Assembly (NCBI GenBank): GCA_030531435.1
Contig: JAUNNN010000003.1
Location: 1-64,000, forward strand
From: Lachnospiraceae bacterium
Lineage (GTDB): Bacteria > Bacillota > Clostridia > Lachnospirales > Lachnospiraceae
Reading direction: 5' to 3'
DNA: 64,000 nucleotides
Shown in pieces: positions 53,397 to 62,327 of this stretch (its first letter is position 1; each line of letters starts with the position of its first letter). The notes under the pieces were generated by a model, which did not search any database, was not told the DNA's origin, and saw only the letters and a program-made list of their open reading frames with translations. A program made the translations under genes and the position numbers.

Positions 53397-54281
53397 TCAC
53401 TCTTTTCTGTAAGAAAGAAGGGATAACTCTTTTTTTAGCAATGAGAGCTCGGTTCCAAGACCGCAATCGAATATTCCCGACTCAGCTTCAATAAAACATT
53501 GAGCAACTGATAGGGTAAGGTCCTCAATGACCTCAAGGGTAGATGTGCTAGGAAGGCCTTTGAATAGTTCATCCTTATTTTCAAGGACATATTCATAGTC
53601 ATCCTTAGAAACATGTACTAGAAAGTTTTTTCCACCTTCAATGTTACGCATAGCATCTGATAAAAGGTACAATACAAGTTCCTTTTTATCAGCCAGATCA
53701 GTCATAAATACATGCTCATAAATATCTGTGAGCTTATCAACAAAAACAGGCTCTAATTCTTCTATCTTTTGTTCATAGAGTTCTTCAAGTTCCTGTTCTT
53801 TCTGCATGCATCGCTGTTCTGCTTCTTCTGCAAGCTTTACGCCCTCGTCATAACCTACTTTATAACCCTCATCGTGCCCGTCAGACTCTGCTTTGGCCTT
53901 TATTTCTAAAGCCTCTGCATTAGCTGAAGCAAGGATACTTTCTGCTTCCTCCCTAGCTGCAGAAAGTATTCTGTCTGCCTCTTCCTGTGCATTAGCCATC
54001 ATTTCATTGATGACATCCTCATTAATAGGCTGTACTTCTACCGTCTCCTGTGGTTCTGAAAACAACTGCTCAACCTGCATTGCATCAAGACCCTCTGAAA
54101 ATCCATCATCCGAAAAATTAATTTCCTCGAATTCTGGCTTATTTTCAAGGATCTCTGATAAGCGTGTTAATCGTTCTGCAACTTTAACATTAGAATCAAT
54201 GATTCTTGTCTCTTCACTCTTAACAATATTTCCAGATTTTAAAAGATTACCACTAGACAATGATTTCATCTCCACCGCCAC
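53397..54281 (-). CDS. fliH: Flagellar assembly protein FliH
   Basis: The protein has a long N-terminal acidic part, an Ala/Glu-rich coiled coil (about residues 90-170, with an SDGHDEGYKVGYDEG segment, the GxxxG-like FliH mark) and a C-terminal domain. It regulates FliI and anchors it to the C-ring. The start is uncertain: GTG at 54281 overlaps fliG by 29 bases, and ATG at 54269 shortens it by four residues with its purine-rich site too close. Confidence 0.88.
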   Translation of the reverse strand: MAVEMKSLSSGNLLKSGNIVKSEETRIIDSNVKVAERLTRLSEILENKPEFEEINFSDDGFSEGLDAMQVEQLFSEPQETVEVQPINEDVINEMMANAQEEADRILSAAREEAESILASANAEALEIKAKAESDGHDEGYKVGYDEGVKLAEEAEQRCMQKEQELEELYEQKIEELEPVFVDKLTDIYEHVFMTDLADKKELVLYLLSDAMRNIEGGKNFLVHVSKDDYEYVLENKDELFKGLPSTSTLEVIEDLTLSVAQCFIEAESGIFDCGLGTELSLLKKELSLLSYRKE

Positions 54282-55275
54282 GAGAAATAACGATTTCTGC
54301 TGAATCCTCGAGACGTCTGATGATATTAACTATCTTCTGCTGTGCTTCTTCAACATCCTTCATACGGACAGGTCCCATGAATTCCATGTCTTCCTTAATC
54401 ATTTCAGCAAGACGCTTTGAAAGGTTGTTGAATATTGCATTCTGAACCTCTTCGTTAGCACCCTTAAGTGCAATTGCAAGGTCATTGTTATCAACTTCAC
54501 GAAGTACTCTCTGAATTTCTCTATCATCAAGAAGCAATACATCTTCGAATACGAACATCTTCTTACGGATTTCATCAGCAAGCTCTGGCTCATCCATTTC
54601 AAGAATTTCCATAATATGTTTTTCAGTACTTCTATCAACTGTATTAAGAATTTCAACGATAGAATCAACACCACCGATAATTGTGTAATCCTGGTTAACA
54701 AGTGATGCAAGCTTAGATTCAAGAATCTTTTCTACATCCTTAATAACATCAGGACTTGTTCTATCCATAAGTGCTATACGTTTAGCAACATCCGCCTGTC
54801 TGTCAGGTGGAAGTGCAGAAATAATAAGTGCCGCCTGCCCCGGATTCAAATATGACAAAATAAGGGCAATAGTCTGCGGATGCTCATCCTGTATAAAGTT
54901 AAGAAGCTGTGATGCTTCTGTCTTTCTAATAAATTCAAATGGCTTAACCTGAAGAGACGCTGTAAGTTTACCAATAACATCAAGAGCCTTATCTTCACCA
55001 AGAGCTTTTTCAAGAAGCTCTTTAGCATATCCAATACCACCTTCAGCAATGTACTGCTGAGCAAGACATACCTGATAGAACTCTTCAATAATCTGCTCTT
55101 TAACCTGTGGAGTAATTGATCTTGTATTGGCAATCTCCAAAGTCAAATCTTCAATTTCTTCTTCTTTTAAATGTTTAAAGATTAAAGCTGATCTTTCTGG
55201 TCCTAGCGCAATAAGAAGAATTGCCGCTTTCTGAACACCTAAAAGTGCTACTTCTTCACTTGATCCACGTGCCAT
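54253..55275 (-). CDS. fliG: Flagellar motor switch protein FliG
   Basis: The 340-residue protein contains the FliG armadillo domains: KAAILLIALGPE, DEHPQTIALILSYL, and the C-terminal torque helix region FVFEDVLLLDDREIQRVLREVD with its charged residues. It links MS ring, C-ring and stator. The ATG at 55275 starts one base after the fliF stop; an in-frame ATG six codons earlier lies inside fliF and is not favoured. Confidence 0.97.
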   Translation of the reverse strand: MARGSSEEVALLGVQKAAILLIALGPERSALIFKHLKEEEIEDLTLEIANTRSITPQVKEQIIEEFYQVCLAQQYIAEGGIGYAKELLEKALGEDKALDVIGKLTASLQVKPFEFIRKTEASQLLNFIQDEHPQTIALILSYLNPGQAALIISALPPDRQADVAKRIALMDRTSPDVIKDVEKILESKLASLVNQDYTIIGGVDSIVEILNTVDRSTEKHIMEILEMDEPELADEIRKKMFVFEDVLLLDDREIQRVLREVDNNDLAIALKGANEEVQNAIFNNLSKRLAEMIKEDMEFMGPVRMKDVEEAQQKIVNIIRRLEDSAEIVISRGGGDEIIV

Positions 55276-55276
55276 A

Positions 55277-56890
55277 TTAACCCCATTCCTCATTTAGCCA
55301 GTTACGCAAAAGCGCAGCGGCAGCATCAGGATTATCATCAACAAATTTTTCTACCATAAGGCGAATCTCTGACTTAGACTCTAAGTCAATATCTTCAACG
55401 TCACTAGCTTCCTGAGTAGTCTGAAGAAGATTCTCAACTGATAACTCCTCTTCGATCTCTTCTGACTGCTTTTCTTTTCTTAGTGATGAGAACACTACAA
55501 ATCCAAGTAATCCGAGAATAAGAACAATAAGTGCAATCTGAACAACATCTGATGCCTTCACGCCAAGTCCTTCATTAGCTTGGAATATCGGTACATCATA
55601 AGCAATAATCGAAATGTTGTTAGCAGGAATACCTGTTGCATTTGCAACAAGTGTAATCATATCTTCATCAACTGGCTTTCTTACCATATCTGCATTTGCA
55701 AGCATAAATTCTTCAAATGAGATACCATCAAGAAGTCCCTGCTCCTTAACATCCTTTTCTTTGTAAATAACATAGTGAGATGCTGTAATGGCAATTGATG
55801 AATTGTCATATTTAATCGCTCCCGCAGGAACTGTTGTAGTCGTTATTTTTTCACTAGGGAGGTAATCTCTTGATTCCTCATTTACAGAATATGACGATCT
55901 GTCATCATCACGGATTACATATGTATTCTCTTCACCATTACTGTCTGTACCAGGAACACCTTCAACACTTCCCATTCCAGTAGACTCATATGTGTCTTCA
56001 TGGGAAAGTACATTTGTACCGTTTTCATCAGCCTGTGTATATGTGTGCTCTGTCTGTTCAACTAATGAATAATCAAGAATAAGATTTGAAGCAACCTTAA
56101 CATCTTCATAAAGATTTGTTCCAAGAAGAACAGATGTAACCTCCTGTTTAACAAGTCTTTCTGCCTCTGCCTTTAACTGAAGCTGGTTAGATGTATTAAT
56201 AACACCACCTTCAGATGCGGCTGCATCTGCACCAGAGAATAAAAGGTTACCATTTGAATCAATAATAGTGATGTTAGAAGTTGTCTTATTTCCAAGAGCT
56301 GTTGCTATATTTTTTGCAAAGTTTTCCGCAACACCATTTCCGAGCTCTTCATTTAATTCAAGCATTACTGATGCATAGCTTTCTTCTTTCTGGGCAAGAA
56401 GAGTTCCATCATCATCAGGAATTGAAAGTGTTACATAAGCTGCATTAACTGCAGTCTGAGCCTTCATAATATCGGCCAATTGATTTTCAAGGTATAATTT
56501 ATATGTTTTCTTTTTGTCAGATTCTGTAGTAGAAAATCCTCCAGCTAATGCATCTGCCAGGCTGTAAGAATCAGCTGGGTATGAATTAGCACCAAGAAGT
56601 AATTTCGCGTTTGTTATTTGATCATCTGCAACAGAAATAATGAGTCCATCCTCTGAAGTCTTGTAATCATAGGCATTTTCAGTCAAAAGATCTACGATTT
56701 CTGAAGCTGTTTTAGTCGTCTCACAAGTAATAAGAGTCGTATAATGCGTTCTTGTTAAAACTGTACTCAAAATGGCAAGTGCTAAAATAACACCTGCCGC
56801 TATAGAAATAATAATCGTTTTCTGTTTTGCGGTGAACTTATTCCACCATTCCTGAACTTTTGTAATAAGTTCCTGAACTCTTTCCTGCAT
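55277..56890 (-). CDS. fliF: Flagellar MS-ring protein FliF
   Basis: The 537-residue protein has membrane helices near residues 25-44 and 440-460, ring-building motifs between them (TKTASEIVDLL, ENQLADIMKAQTAV.AAYVTLSIP), and a C-terminal FliG-binding tail (NPDAAAALLRNWLNE). It forms the MS ring at the base of the rod. Confidence 0.96.
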   Translation of the reverse strand: MQERVQELITKVQEWWNKFTAKQKTIIISIAAGVILALAILSTVLTRTHYTTLITCETTKTASEIVDLLTENAYDYKTSEDGLIISVADDQITNAKLLLGANSYPADSYSLADALAGGFSTTESDKKKTYKLYLENQLADIMKAQTAVNAAYVTLSIPDDDGTLLAQKEESYASVMLELNEELGNGVAENFAKNIATALGNKTTSNITIIDSNGNLLFSGADAAASEGGVINTSNQLQLKAEAERLVKQEVTSVLLGTNLYEDVKVASNLILDYSLVEQTEHTYTQADENGTNVLSHEDTYESTGMGSVEGVPGTDSNGEENTYVIRDDDRSSYSVNEESRDYLPSEKITTTTVPAGAIKYDNSSIAITASHYVIYKEKDVKEQGLLDGISFEEFMLANADMVRKPVDEDMITLVANATGIPANNISIIAYDVPIFQANEGLGVKASDVVQIALIVLILGLLGFVVFSSLRKEKQSEEIEEELSVENLLQTTQEASDVEDIDLESKSEIRLMVEKFVDDNPDAAAALLRNWLNEEWG

Positions 56891-56914
56891 TTCTGACTTT
56901 CTTATTTATTAATA

Positions 56915-57232
56915 CTAAACCTGCATCTGCATAATATGGTTATACGCTTCAATAAATTTATCTCTAAGTGCAACTGTGTAGCTCAAAGCCGCTGAAGCCT
57001 TAGCTGTTGCAATAGATAACGCATGTGTATTGTCTGTATAACCAAGTGCAAACTTGATTTCTTCTTCTTCTCTTTGATTTATAAGGCTGTTCGTCTCGTT
57101 AAGATTATCAAGTGCTGACTGGAACATGCCCGAAAAACTTTCATCTGTTCTAAGGTTTGCATTTGTAGGTGCTTTACTTGCAGCCTCTGAAATAGCCTTA
57201 GAGCCAACATTAAGTAATGATGTAATATCCAT
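56915..57232 (-). CDS. fliE: Flagellar hook-basal body protein FliE
   Basis: The 105-residue protein has the FliE end (ATAKASAALSYTVALRDKFIEAYNHIMQMQV). It joins the MS ring to the rod. It lies 18 bases after flgC. Confidence 0.95.
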   Translation of the reverse strand: MDITSLLNVGSKAISEAASKAPTNANLRTDESFSGMFQSALDNLNETNSLINQREEEEIKFALGYTDNTHALSIATAKASAALSYTVALRDKFIEAYNHIMQMQV

Positions 57233-57250
57233 AGCCTACTAACCCCTTCC

Positions 57251-57700
57251 TTATGACCTACCGATTTCAAGTCCACGCTGTACAATATTCTTTGAAGCTT
57301 CAAAGGCTGTAGCATTTGCTTCATAAGCACGTGTAGCATCAATCATGTTTGTCATTTCAATAACAGTATTTACGTTTGGATATAATACATATCCATCCTC
57401 ATCTGCATCAGGATGTGCAGGGTCATAGACCTTTATAAGATCTGTAGTTTTATCTTCATGAACTCCTGTGACTTTAACTCCATCTCCAGAATATCCATGT
57501 CTTGCTCTTTCAAAATATGTACCAAATTTTGTAGCATCAACATTTTTTTCTGCAAATGTAACTATTTTACGTCTATATGGAGTACCCTCTTCTGTACGTG
57601 TAGTATTAGCATTCGCAATGTTTTCAGAAATAATATCAAGACGATAACGCTCTGCTGTCATACCAGATGCATTTACGCCAAAAGAACTAAATACGCTCAT
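57251..57700 (-). CDS. flgC: Flagellar basal-body rod protein FlgC
   Basis: The 149-residue rod protein has the N-terminal SGMTAERYRLDIISENIANANT signature and ends with YEANATAFEASKNIVQRGLEIG. It forms the proximal rod together with FlgB. Confidence 0.96.
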   Translation of the reverse strand: MSVFSSFGVNASGMTAERYRLDIISENIANANTTRTEEGTPYRRKIVTFAEKNVDATKFGTYFERARHGYSGDGVKVTGVHEDKTTDLIKVYDPAHPDADEDGYVLYPNVNTVIEMTNMIDATRAYEANATAFEASKNIVQRGLEIGRS

Positions 57701-57711
57701 ATCTTACCTCC

Positions 57712-58116
57712 TTACTTACCAATAGCAGTTTTAATCTCTGTAAATTCGCTATTAATACTCTGAACAATTGCCTGATAAACAATCTGGTTTGATGCAAGTT
57801 CAACGTTTTCGTTATCTACATCAACATTGTTTCCATCAAGACGATATGAGTAATTCGCGTAATCGGTGTACTGACGTGGCTCAATATGTGACAGTCTGTT
57901 TCTGTCATTAAGATCGCGTACTTTAGTATCGAGGCTTGTATACTTAGACGCCTTTAGTGCATGCTGCAACTCGGCCTGAAATGAAATATCCTGCCTCTTG
58001 TAGTCTGGTGTGTCGATGTTAGCGATGTTATTAGCTATAACTTCATTTCGCTTCCACGCGCCATCAGCTGCTTTTTCTAAAACATTAATGTAATCAAAAA
58101 CCCCAGTATTAATCAT
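57712..58116 (-). CDS. flgB: Flagellar basal-body rod protein FlgB
   Basis: The 134-residue rod protein has EVIANNIANIDTPDYKRQ and NVDVDNENVELASNQIVYQA, both standard for FlgB. It is the first gene of the fla/che operon, with AAAGGTGG upstream and a sigma-A promoter in the preceding gap. Confidence 0.96.
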   Translation of the reverse strand: MINTGVFDYINVLEKAADGAWKRNEVIANNIANIDTPDYKRQDISFQAELQHALKASKYTSLDTKVRDLNDRNRLSHIEPRQYTDYANYSYRLDGNNVDVDNENVELASNQIVYQAIVQSINSEFTEIKTAIGK

Positions 58117-58138
58117 AATTATTCACCCACCTTTCTTT

Positions 58139-58166
58139 ATTATATAGCATTTAATCAAAAAAACAA
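58139..58166 (-). promoter_or_regulatory. Sigma-A promoter of the fla/che operon
   Basis: On the minus strand TTGTTT (58161-58166), 16 bases, then a perfect TATAAT (58139-58144), about 20 bases before the flgB start. Confidence 0.6.
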
Positions 58167-58204
58167 GGCTTATTTTATCCAAAACCACATTATGTTGTGT
58201 TTCT

Positions 58205-58233
58205 AGCCAATATATCGTACCACATATTGGTTA
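58205..58233. promoter_or_regulatory. Inverted repeat upstream of flgB
   Basis: CCAATAT and ATATTGG are separated by ten bases. The site lies about 40 bases upstream of the -35 element and is a candidate binding site for a regulator of the flagellar operon. Confidence 0.4.
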
Positions 58234-58266
58234 ACATAATAAGTAGCAAATATTCCTTATAACAGC

Positions 58267-58299
58267 AAAGGGATTCAAAGCAAAGCTTCAAATCCCTTT
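58267..58299 (-). terminator. Hairpin after codY
   Basis: AAAGGGATT (58267-58275) pairs with AATCCCTTT (58291-58299), and the loop can pair further. The T-run on the minus strand is weak (CCCTTTGCTGTT). It probably ends most codY transcripts. Confidence 0.6.
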
Positions 58300-58332
58300 G
58301 ATATATACCGTAATTCCTTTTACGAAAGTATA

Positions 58333-59106
58333 TTATCTGATTCCTTTTTTTAATTCCTCAATCTCATCATAAATTGAGTCATTTAGAACCTTTATGTAAG
58401 TTCCCTTCATTCCTGCTGATTTTGATTTAATTACTCCTGCACTTTCAAGCTTTCTAAGTGCATTAACAATTACAGATCTTGTAATACCTGCTCTGTCAGC
58501 AATTTTACTTGCCACAAGTACACCTTCTGTTCCTGCCAGTTCATCAAAAATCTGAACAATTGCCTCATGCTCAGTGCCAGTCATAGTACTGATAGCTGCT
58601 TTCGCATCATTTATAAGGCGTTTCTGATTTGCATCTTCTTCAGATACAGATCTAAGCATTTCAAGTCCTACTACAGTAGAACCATATTCACACAATATTA
58701 TATCGTCAATAGAGTATGATTCCTTAACCCTGTAAATAAAAAGTGTTCCAAGTCTTGCTCCTGCAATATCAATTGGAGTAACAAGAGCCTGATATTTCTT
58801 TGCATCCTCTTTGCTAAAACCAAGAGTTTCAAGATTAACATTTTCTTTTGTAGATAAAATATTTAGAAATCTGTCATTAAATCTTGGATCAATAAAGTCA
58901 CCTATACTCTTCTTAGCAAGTGGTTCCTGTCCCTTTTGATCCTTAACTCCAAGGACTTTACCTTTTTTGCTAATAACAAATACGCTTGAATCAAGAACAT
59001 CACGCATTACTGCACAGATGTCATTAAAAACAACCTTTGATGAATTATTGTTATGTAACAATCTGTTAATTTTTCTAGTCTTATCAAGAAGATCAATGCT
59101 GCTCAT
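58333..59106 (-). CDS. codY: GTP- and branched-chain amino acid-responsive regulator CodY
   Basis: The 257-residue protein has an N-terminal GAF domain and a C-terminal winged helix with ASKIADRAGITRSVIVNALRKLESAGVI and GMKGTYIKVLN, nearly the Bacillus sequence. It represses nutrient-scavenging and often motility genes when nutrients are plentiful. It overlaps the end of topA by 14 bases, with AAAGGA upstream inside topA. The gene is directly upstream of the flagellar operon, which may itself be a target. Confidence 0.97.
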   Translation of the reverse strand: MSSIDLLDKTRKINRLLHNNNSSKVVFNDICAVMRDVLDSSVFVISKKGKVLGVKDQKGQEPLAKKSIGDFIDPRFNDRFLNILSTKENVNLETLGFSKEDAKKYQALVTPIDIAGARLGTLFIYRVKESYSIDDIILCEYGSTVVGLEMLRSVSEEDANQKRLINDAKAAISTMTGTEHEAIVQIFDELAGTEGVLVASKIADRAGITRSVIVNALRKLESAGVIKSKSAGMKGTYIKVLNDSIYDEIEELKKGIR

Positions 59107-61174
59107 CTTTCTTCCTTTCAGTTACAAAGCCACACTTCTCATCAATACACTGAAGCTTATTTCCTTTAATCACCATAAGGCTGCCACACTCAGGGCACTT
59201 CTCTTTTGATGGCATATTCCATGAAAGGAAATCGCAATCAGGACCAGCTTCACAACCGTAAAATCTTCTTCCCTTCTTAGTTCTTCTAGCCACAATGTCT
59301 TTTCCGCACTTTGGACACTCTACGCCAATCTTTTCAAGAAATGGTTTTGTGTTTTTACATTCTGGGAAGCCTGGACAAGCTAAGAATTTTCCATGTGGGC
59401 CATACTTGATTACAAGATTTCTGCCACAGTTCTCACAAATCTCATCACTTACTTCATCAGCTATCTTTACTGTTTCAAGCTTCTTTTCTGCTTCAACTAC
59501 AGCTTCATCAAGATCTGGATAGAAGTTTCTAATTATAGTTTTCCACTTAACTGTTCCCTCTTCAACATTATCAAGAAGAAGTTCCATATTAGCAGTAAAG
59601 TTCTGATCTACAATACTAGGGAACGCTTCAACCATCATATCATTTACAGCTTCGCCAAGCTCCGTTGTAAATAAATTCTTTCCATCCTTTGATACATATC
59701 TTCTTGCAAGGATAGTTGTGATAGTTGGTGCATATGTACTAGGGCGTCCAATACCAAGCTCTTCTAAAGCTTTTACAAGTGATGCTTCAGTAAAGTGTGG
59801 TGGTGCCTGAGTAAAATGCTGCTTATTATCAAATTCTTCGAATTTAAGTTTTGTATTCTTATCTATACTGTTAAGAAGCTTATTTCCATCAGTCTTTTCA
59901 TCTTCATCAGATGAGTACACTGACATATATCCATCAAACACAAGCTTTGAAGCAGCTGCAGAAAATTTATAATCACCAGCTGTAATTTTTACGTTTGTTG
60001 TTTCAAATAAAGCTTCGTTCATTCTGCATGCAACAAAACGCTTCCAAATAAGAGTATATAATCTTAACTGATCTCTCTGAAGAGAATCCTTAAGCATTGC
60101 TGGAGTTCTTGAGATATCTGTTGGTCTAATTGCCTCATGAGCATCCTGAATTTTCTTTCCAGACTTTGCAGATGATGAAACTGATGACACATACTCTTTT
60201 CCATAATTTGCTGCAATATAATCAGCTGCTGCCTTTTCGGCTTCTTCAGAAATTCTTGTTGAATCTGTACGAAGGTAAGTAATTATACCTACTGTACCCT
60301 CACCCTTAATCTGAATTCCTTCGTATAACTGCTGAGCAATACGCATTGTTTTTTGTGTTGCAAAATTAAGTGTCTTACTAGCTTCCTGCTGAAGTGTAGA
60401 AGTTGTGAATGGAAGAGGTGCTTTTTTCTTTCTCTCACCTGTCTTTATTTCCGATACGCTAAACTTCTTTCCTTTAAGATTATTTACTATTTCCTTAACT
60501 TCACTTTCACTGTGAAGAGTTACTTTACCATTCTTATCTTCAATAAGATGAGCTGCAATAGGTTTTTTCTGTCCTTCTGGTGTAACAAGTGCATCCATTG
60601 TCCAATATTCCTCTGGAATAAATGCATCAATTTCCTTTTCTCTATCACAAATAATTCTTAGTGCTACAGACTGAACACGGCCTGCACTAAGTCCTCTTTT
60701 TATCTTTGCCCAAAGAAGTGGAGAAATACGATAACCCACTGCTCTATCAAGTATTCTTCTTGCCTGCTGTGCATCAACAAGATTCATGTCAATGCTTCTA
60801 GCATGCTTAAGAGATTCTTTAACTGCATTTTTTGTAATTTCATTAAATGCAATTCTATATACCTTTTTATCCTCAAGGTTAAGGGCACTCATTAAGTGCC
60901 ATGAAATTGCTTCACCCTCGCGGTCCGGGTCAGTTGCGAGATACACTTTGTCTGCCTTCTTTACTTCTTTACGCAGTGACGCAAGTAAATCTCCTTTTCC
61001 ACGAATTGTAATGTACTTTGGTTCGTAATCGTTATCAATATCGATTCCAAGTTGGCTCTTTGGAAGATCTCTTACATGGCCCATACTAGCCATAACCTCA
61101 TAATTACTTCCTAAGAATTTTTTAATCGTCTTAACCTTTGCAGGTGACTCCACGATAACAAGATTCTTTGCCAT
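59093..61174 (-). CDS. topA: DNA topoisomerase I
   Basis: The enzyme relaxes negative supercoils. It opens MAKNLVIVESPAKVKTIKKF (TOPRIM domain), has ATDPDREGEAISWH, the active-site Tyr in GIITYLRTDSTRIS, and three C-terminal zinc-finger modules (CENCG, CPKCG, CPECG), the third followed by a short tail. The start at 61174 gives 693 residues and matches the family. An ATG at 61198 overlaps the dprA stop (TGATG) and would add eight residues; neither has a strong ribosome site. Confidence 0.96.
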   Translation of the reverse strand: MAKNLVIVESPAKVKTIKKFLGSNYEVMASMGHVRDLPKSQLGIDIDNDYEPKYITIRGKGDLLASLRKEVKKADKVYLATDPDREGEAISWHLMSALNLEDKKVYRIAFNEITKNAVKESLKHARSIDMNLVDAQQARRILDRAVGYRISPLLWAKIKRGLSAGRVQSVALRIICDREKEIDAFIPEEYWTMDALVTPEGQKKPIAAHLIEDKNGKVTLHSESEVKEIVNNLKGKKFSVSEIKTGERKKKAPLPFTTSTLQQEASKTLNFATQKTMRIAQQLYEGIQIKGEGTVGIITYLRTDSTRISEEAEKAAADYIAANYGKEYVSSVSSSAKSGKKIQDAHEAIRPTDISRTPAMLKDSLQRDQLRLYTLIWKRFVACRMNEALFETTNVKITAGDYKFSAAASKLVFDGYMSVYSSDEDEKTDGNKLLNSIDKNTKLKFEEFDNKQHFTQAPPHFTEASLVKALEELGIGRPSTYAPTITTILARRYVSKDGKNLFTTELGEAVNDMMVEAFPSIVDQNFTANMELLLDNVEEGTVKWKTIIRNFYPDLDEAVVEAEKKLETVKIADEVSDEICENCGRNLVIKYGPHGKFLACPGFPECKNTKPFLEKIGVECPKCGKDIVARRTKKGRRFYGCEAGPDCDFLSWNMPSKEKCPECGSLMVIKGNKLQCIDEKCGFVTERKKDEQH

Positions 61175-61197
61175 ATTTTTATTTTCGGGGTACTCCA

Positions 61198-62325
61198 TCA
61201 GAAACATCTGACGTATGAATTTCTCCCGACCTCCCTAATTAATCCTTTGATTTCAAGCACTACAAGCACCTTTGACAGCGACGAAATATCCATATTCACA
61301 GCATTTATAATCTCTGCCGAAGATTTGGGGTCGAAACCGAGACAACTATACACCATATTTTCATCCCTTTCAAGGCTTAATTTTTCACTAAGTAATTTAT
61401 CAGTGTTTATTTTTGACTTAGAAAGAGCCTTATGGAAGTCTGATTTTACTGTTTTTTTATACTCAGGTTTTGCCTCTAAAAGTTCAAGAATATCCTCTGC
61501 ACACTGTACTGGATATGCCCCCTGCTTTATAAGTTCATTGCATCCAACGCTTAATGGATCTGTTGCTCTACCTGGCAAGGCGAAAATATCTCTTCCCTGA
61601 GAAAGTGCTGCATCAACAGTAATAATTGTTCCACTTCTTTGCTTTGCTTCAATAACAAGTACCGCATCTGATAGTCCACTTATTATTCTATTTCTCCTTG
61701 GAAAATGCCTTGAAATTGCAGCTGTTTTATTTGGATATTCAGAAATAATTCCTCCTTCCGCCTTAAGACGCTCATATAGATTTTTATTTGCTCGAGGATA
61801 GCAGACATCAACTCCACTTCCTAAAACTCCAAAGGATTTCCCAGTAAAATTTACAGCACTCATCCCCGCAATTCCATCTATCCCAAGAGCCATACCACTA
61901 ATAATATTTATTCCTTCTCTAGATAGTCCCTCAGCTATTTTTTCTGTCATAAATCTGCCGTACTCGCTGCATTTTCTTGACCCTATAATTGCAACACTTC
62001 TTACATCATCAGATGGTAAAATGCCATAATAAAACAAAACTTCAGGGGCATCTTCAATATTAATTAATCTTTCAGGATAATCATCATCACCATATGCTGT
62101 AGTCCTAACACCTGACTTCAAAAAATCATCCCATTCTTTATCAATATTTATTTCTAAAACCCTATTAATTATGTACTCTGCAGTTTTACCGGGAAGGCCA
62201 AGTTTTATATATAATTTTTTATTATTTATTTTAAATACATCTTCATATGAATAGCCTTCTATAGAGGGATTAAAATTTATGTAGTCATCTTTTATGAGTG
62301 TGTATAAATATAAGTATTTATCCAT
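61198..62325 (-). CDS. dprA: DNA-processing protein DprA
   Basis: The 375-residue protein has an N-terminal helical part, the Rossmann-like core with IIGSRKCSEYG, SGMALGIDGIAG, LGSGVDVCYPRANKNLYE and a C-terminal winged-helix tail. DprA loads RecA on incoming single-stranded DNA during transformation. The partner comM/yifB-like gene lies two bases upstream. Confidence 0.95.
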   Translation of the reverse strand: MDKYLYLYTLIKDDYINFNPSIEGYSYEDVFKINNKKLYIKLGLPGKTAEYIINRVLEINIDKEWDDFLKSGVRTTAYGDDDYPERLINIEDAPEVLFYYGILPSDDVRSVAIIGSRKCSEYGRFMTEKIAEGLSREGINIISGMALGIDGIAGMSAVNFTGKSFGVLGSGVDVCYPRANKNLYERLKAEGGIISEYPNKTAAISRHFPRRNRIISGLSDAVLVIEAKQRSGTIITVDAALSQGRDIFALPGRATDPLSVGCNELIKQGAYPVQCAEDILELLEAKPEYKKTVKSDFHKALSKSKINTDKLLSEKLSLERDENMVYSCLGFDPKSSAEIINAVNMDISSLSKVLVVLEIKGLIREVGRNSYVRCF

Positions 62326-62327
62326 AT

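Noticed and set aside
54253-54281. fliG-fliH overlap considered as a frameshift
   Set aside because: Both proteins are full length; the overlap depends only on which GTG or ATG starts fliH.
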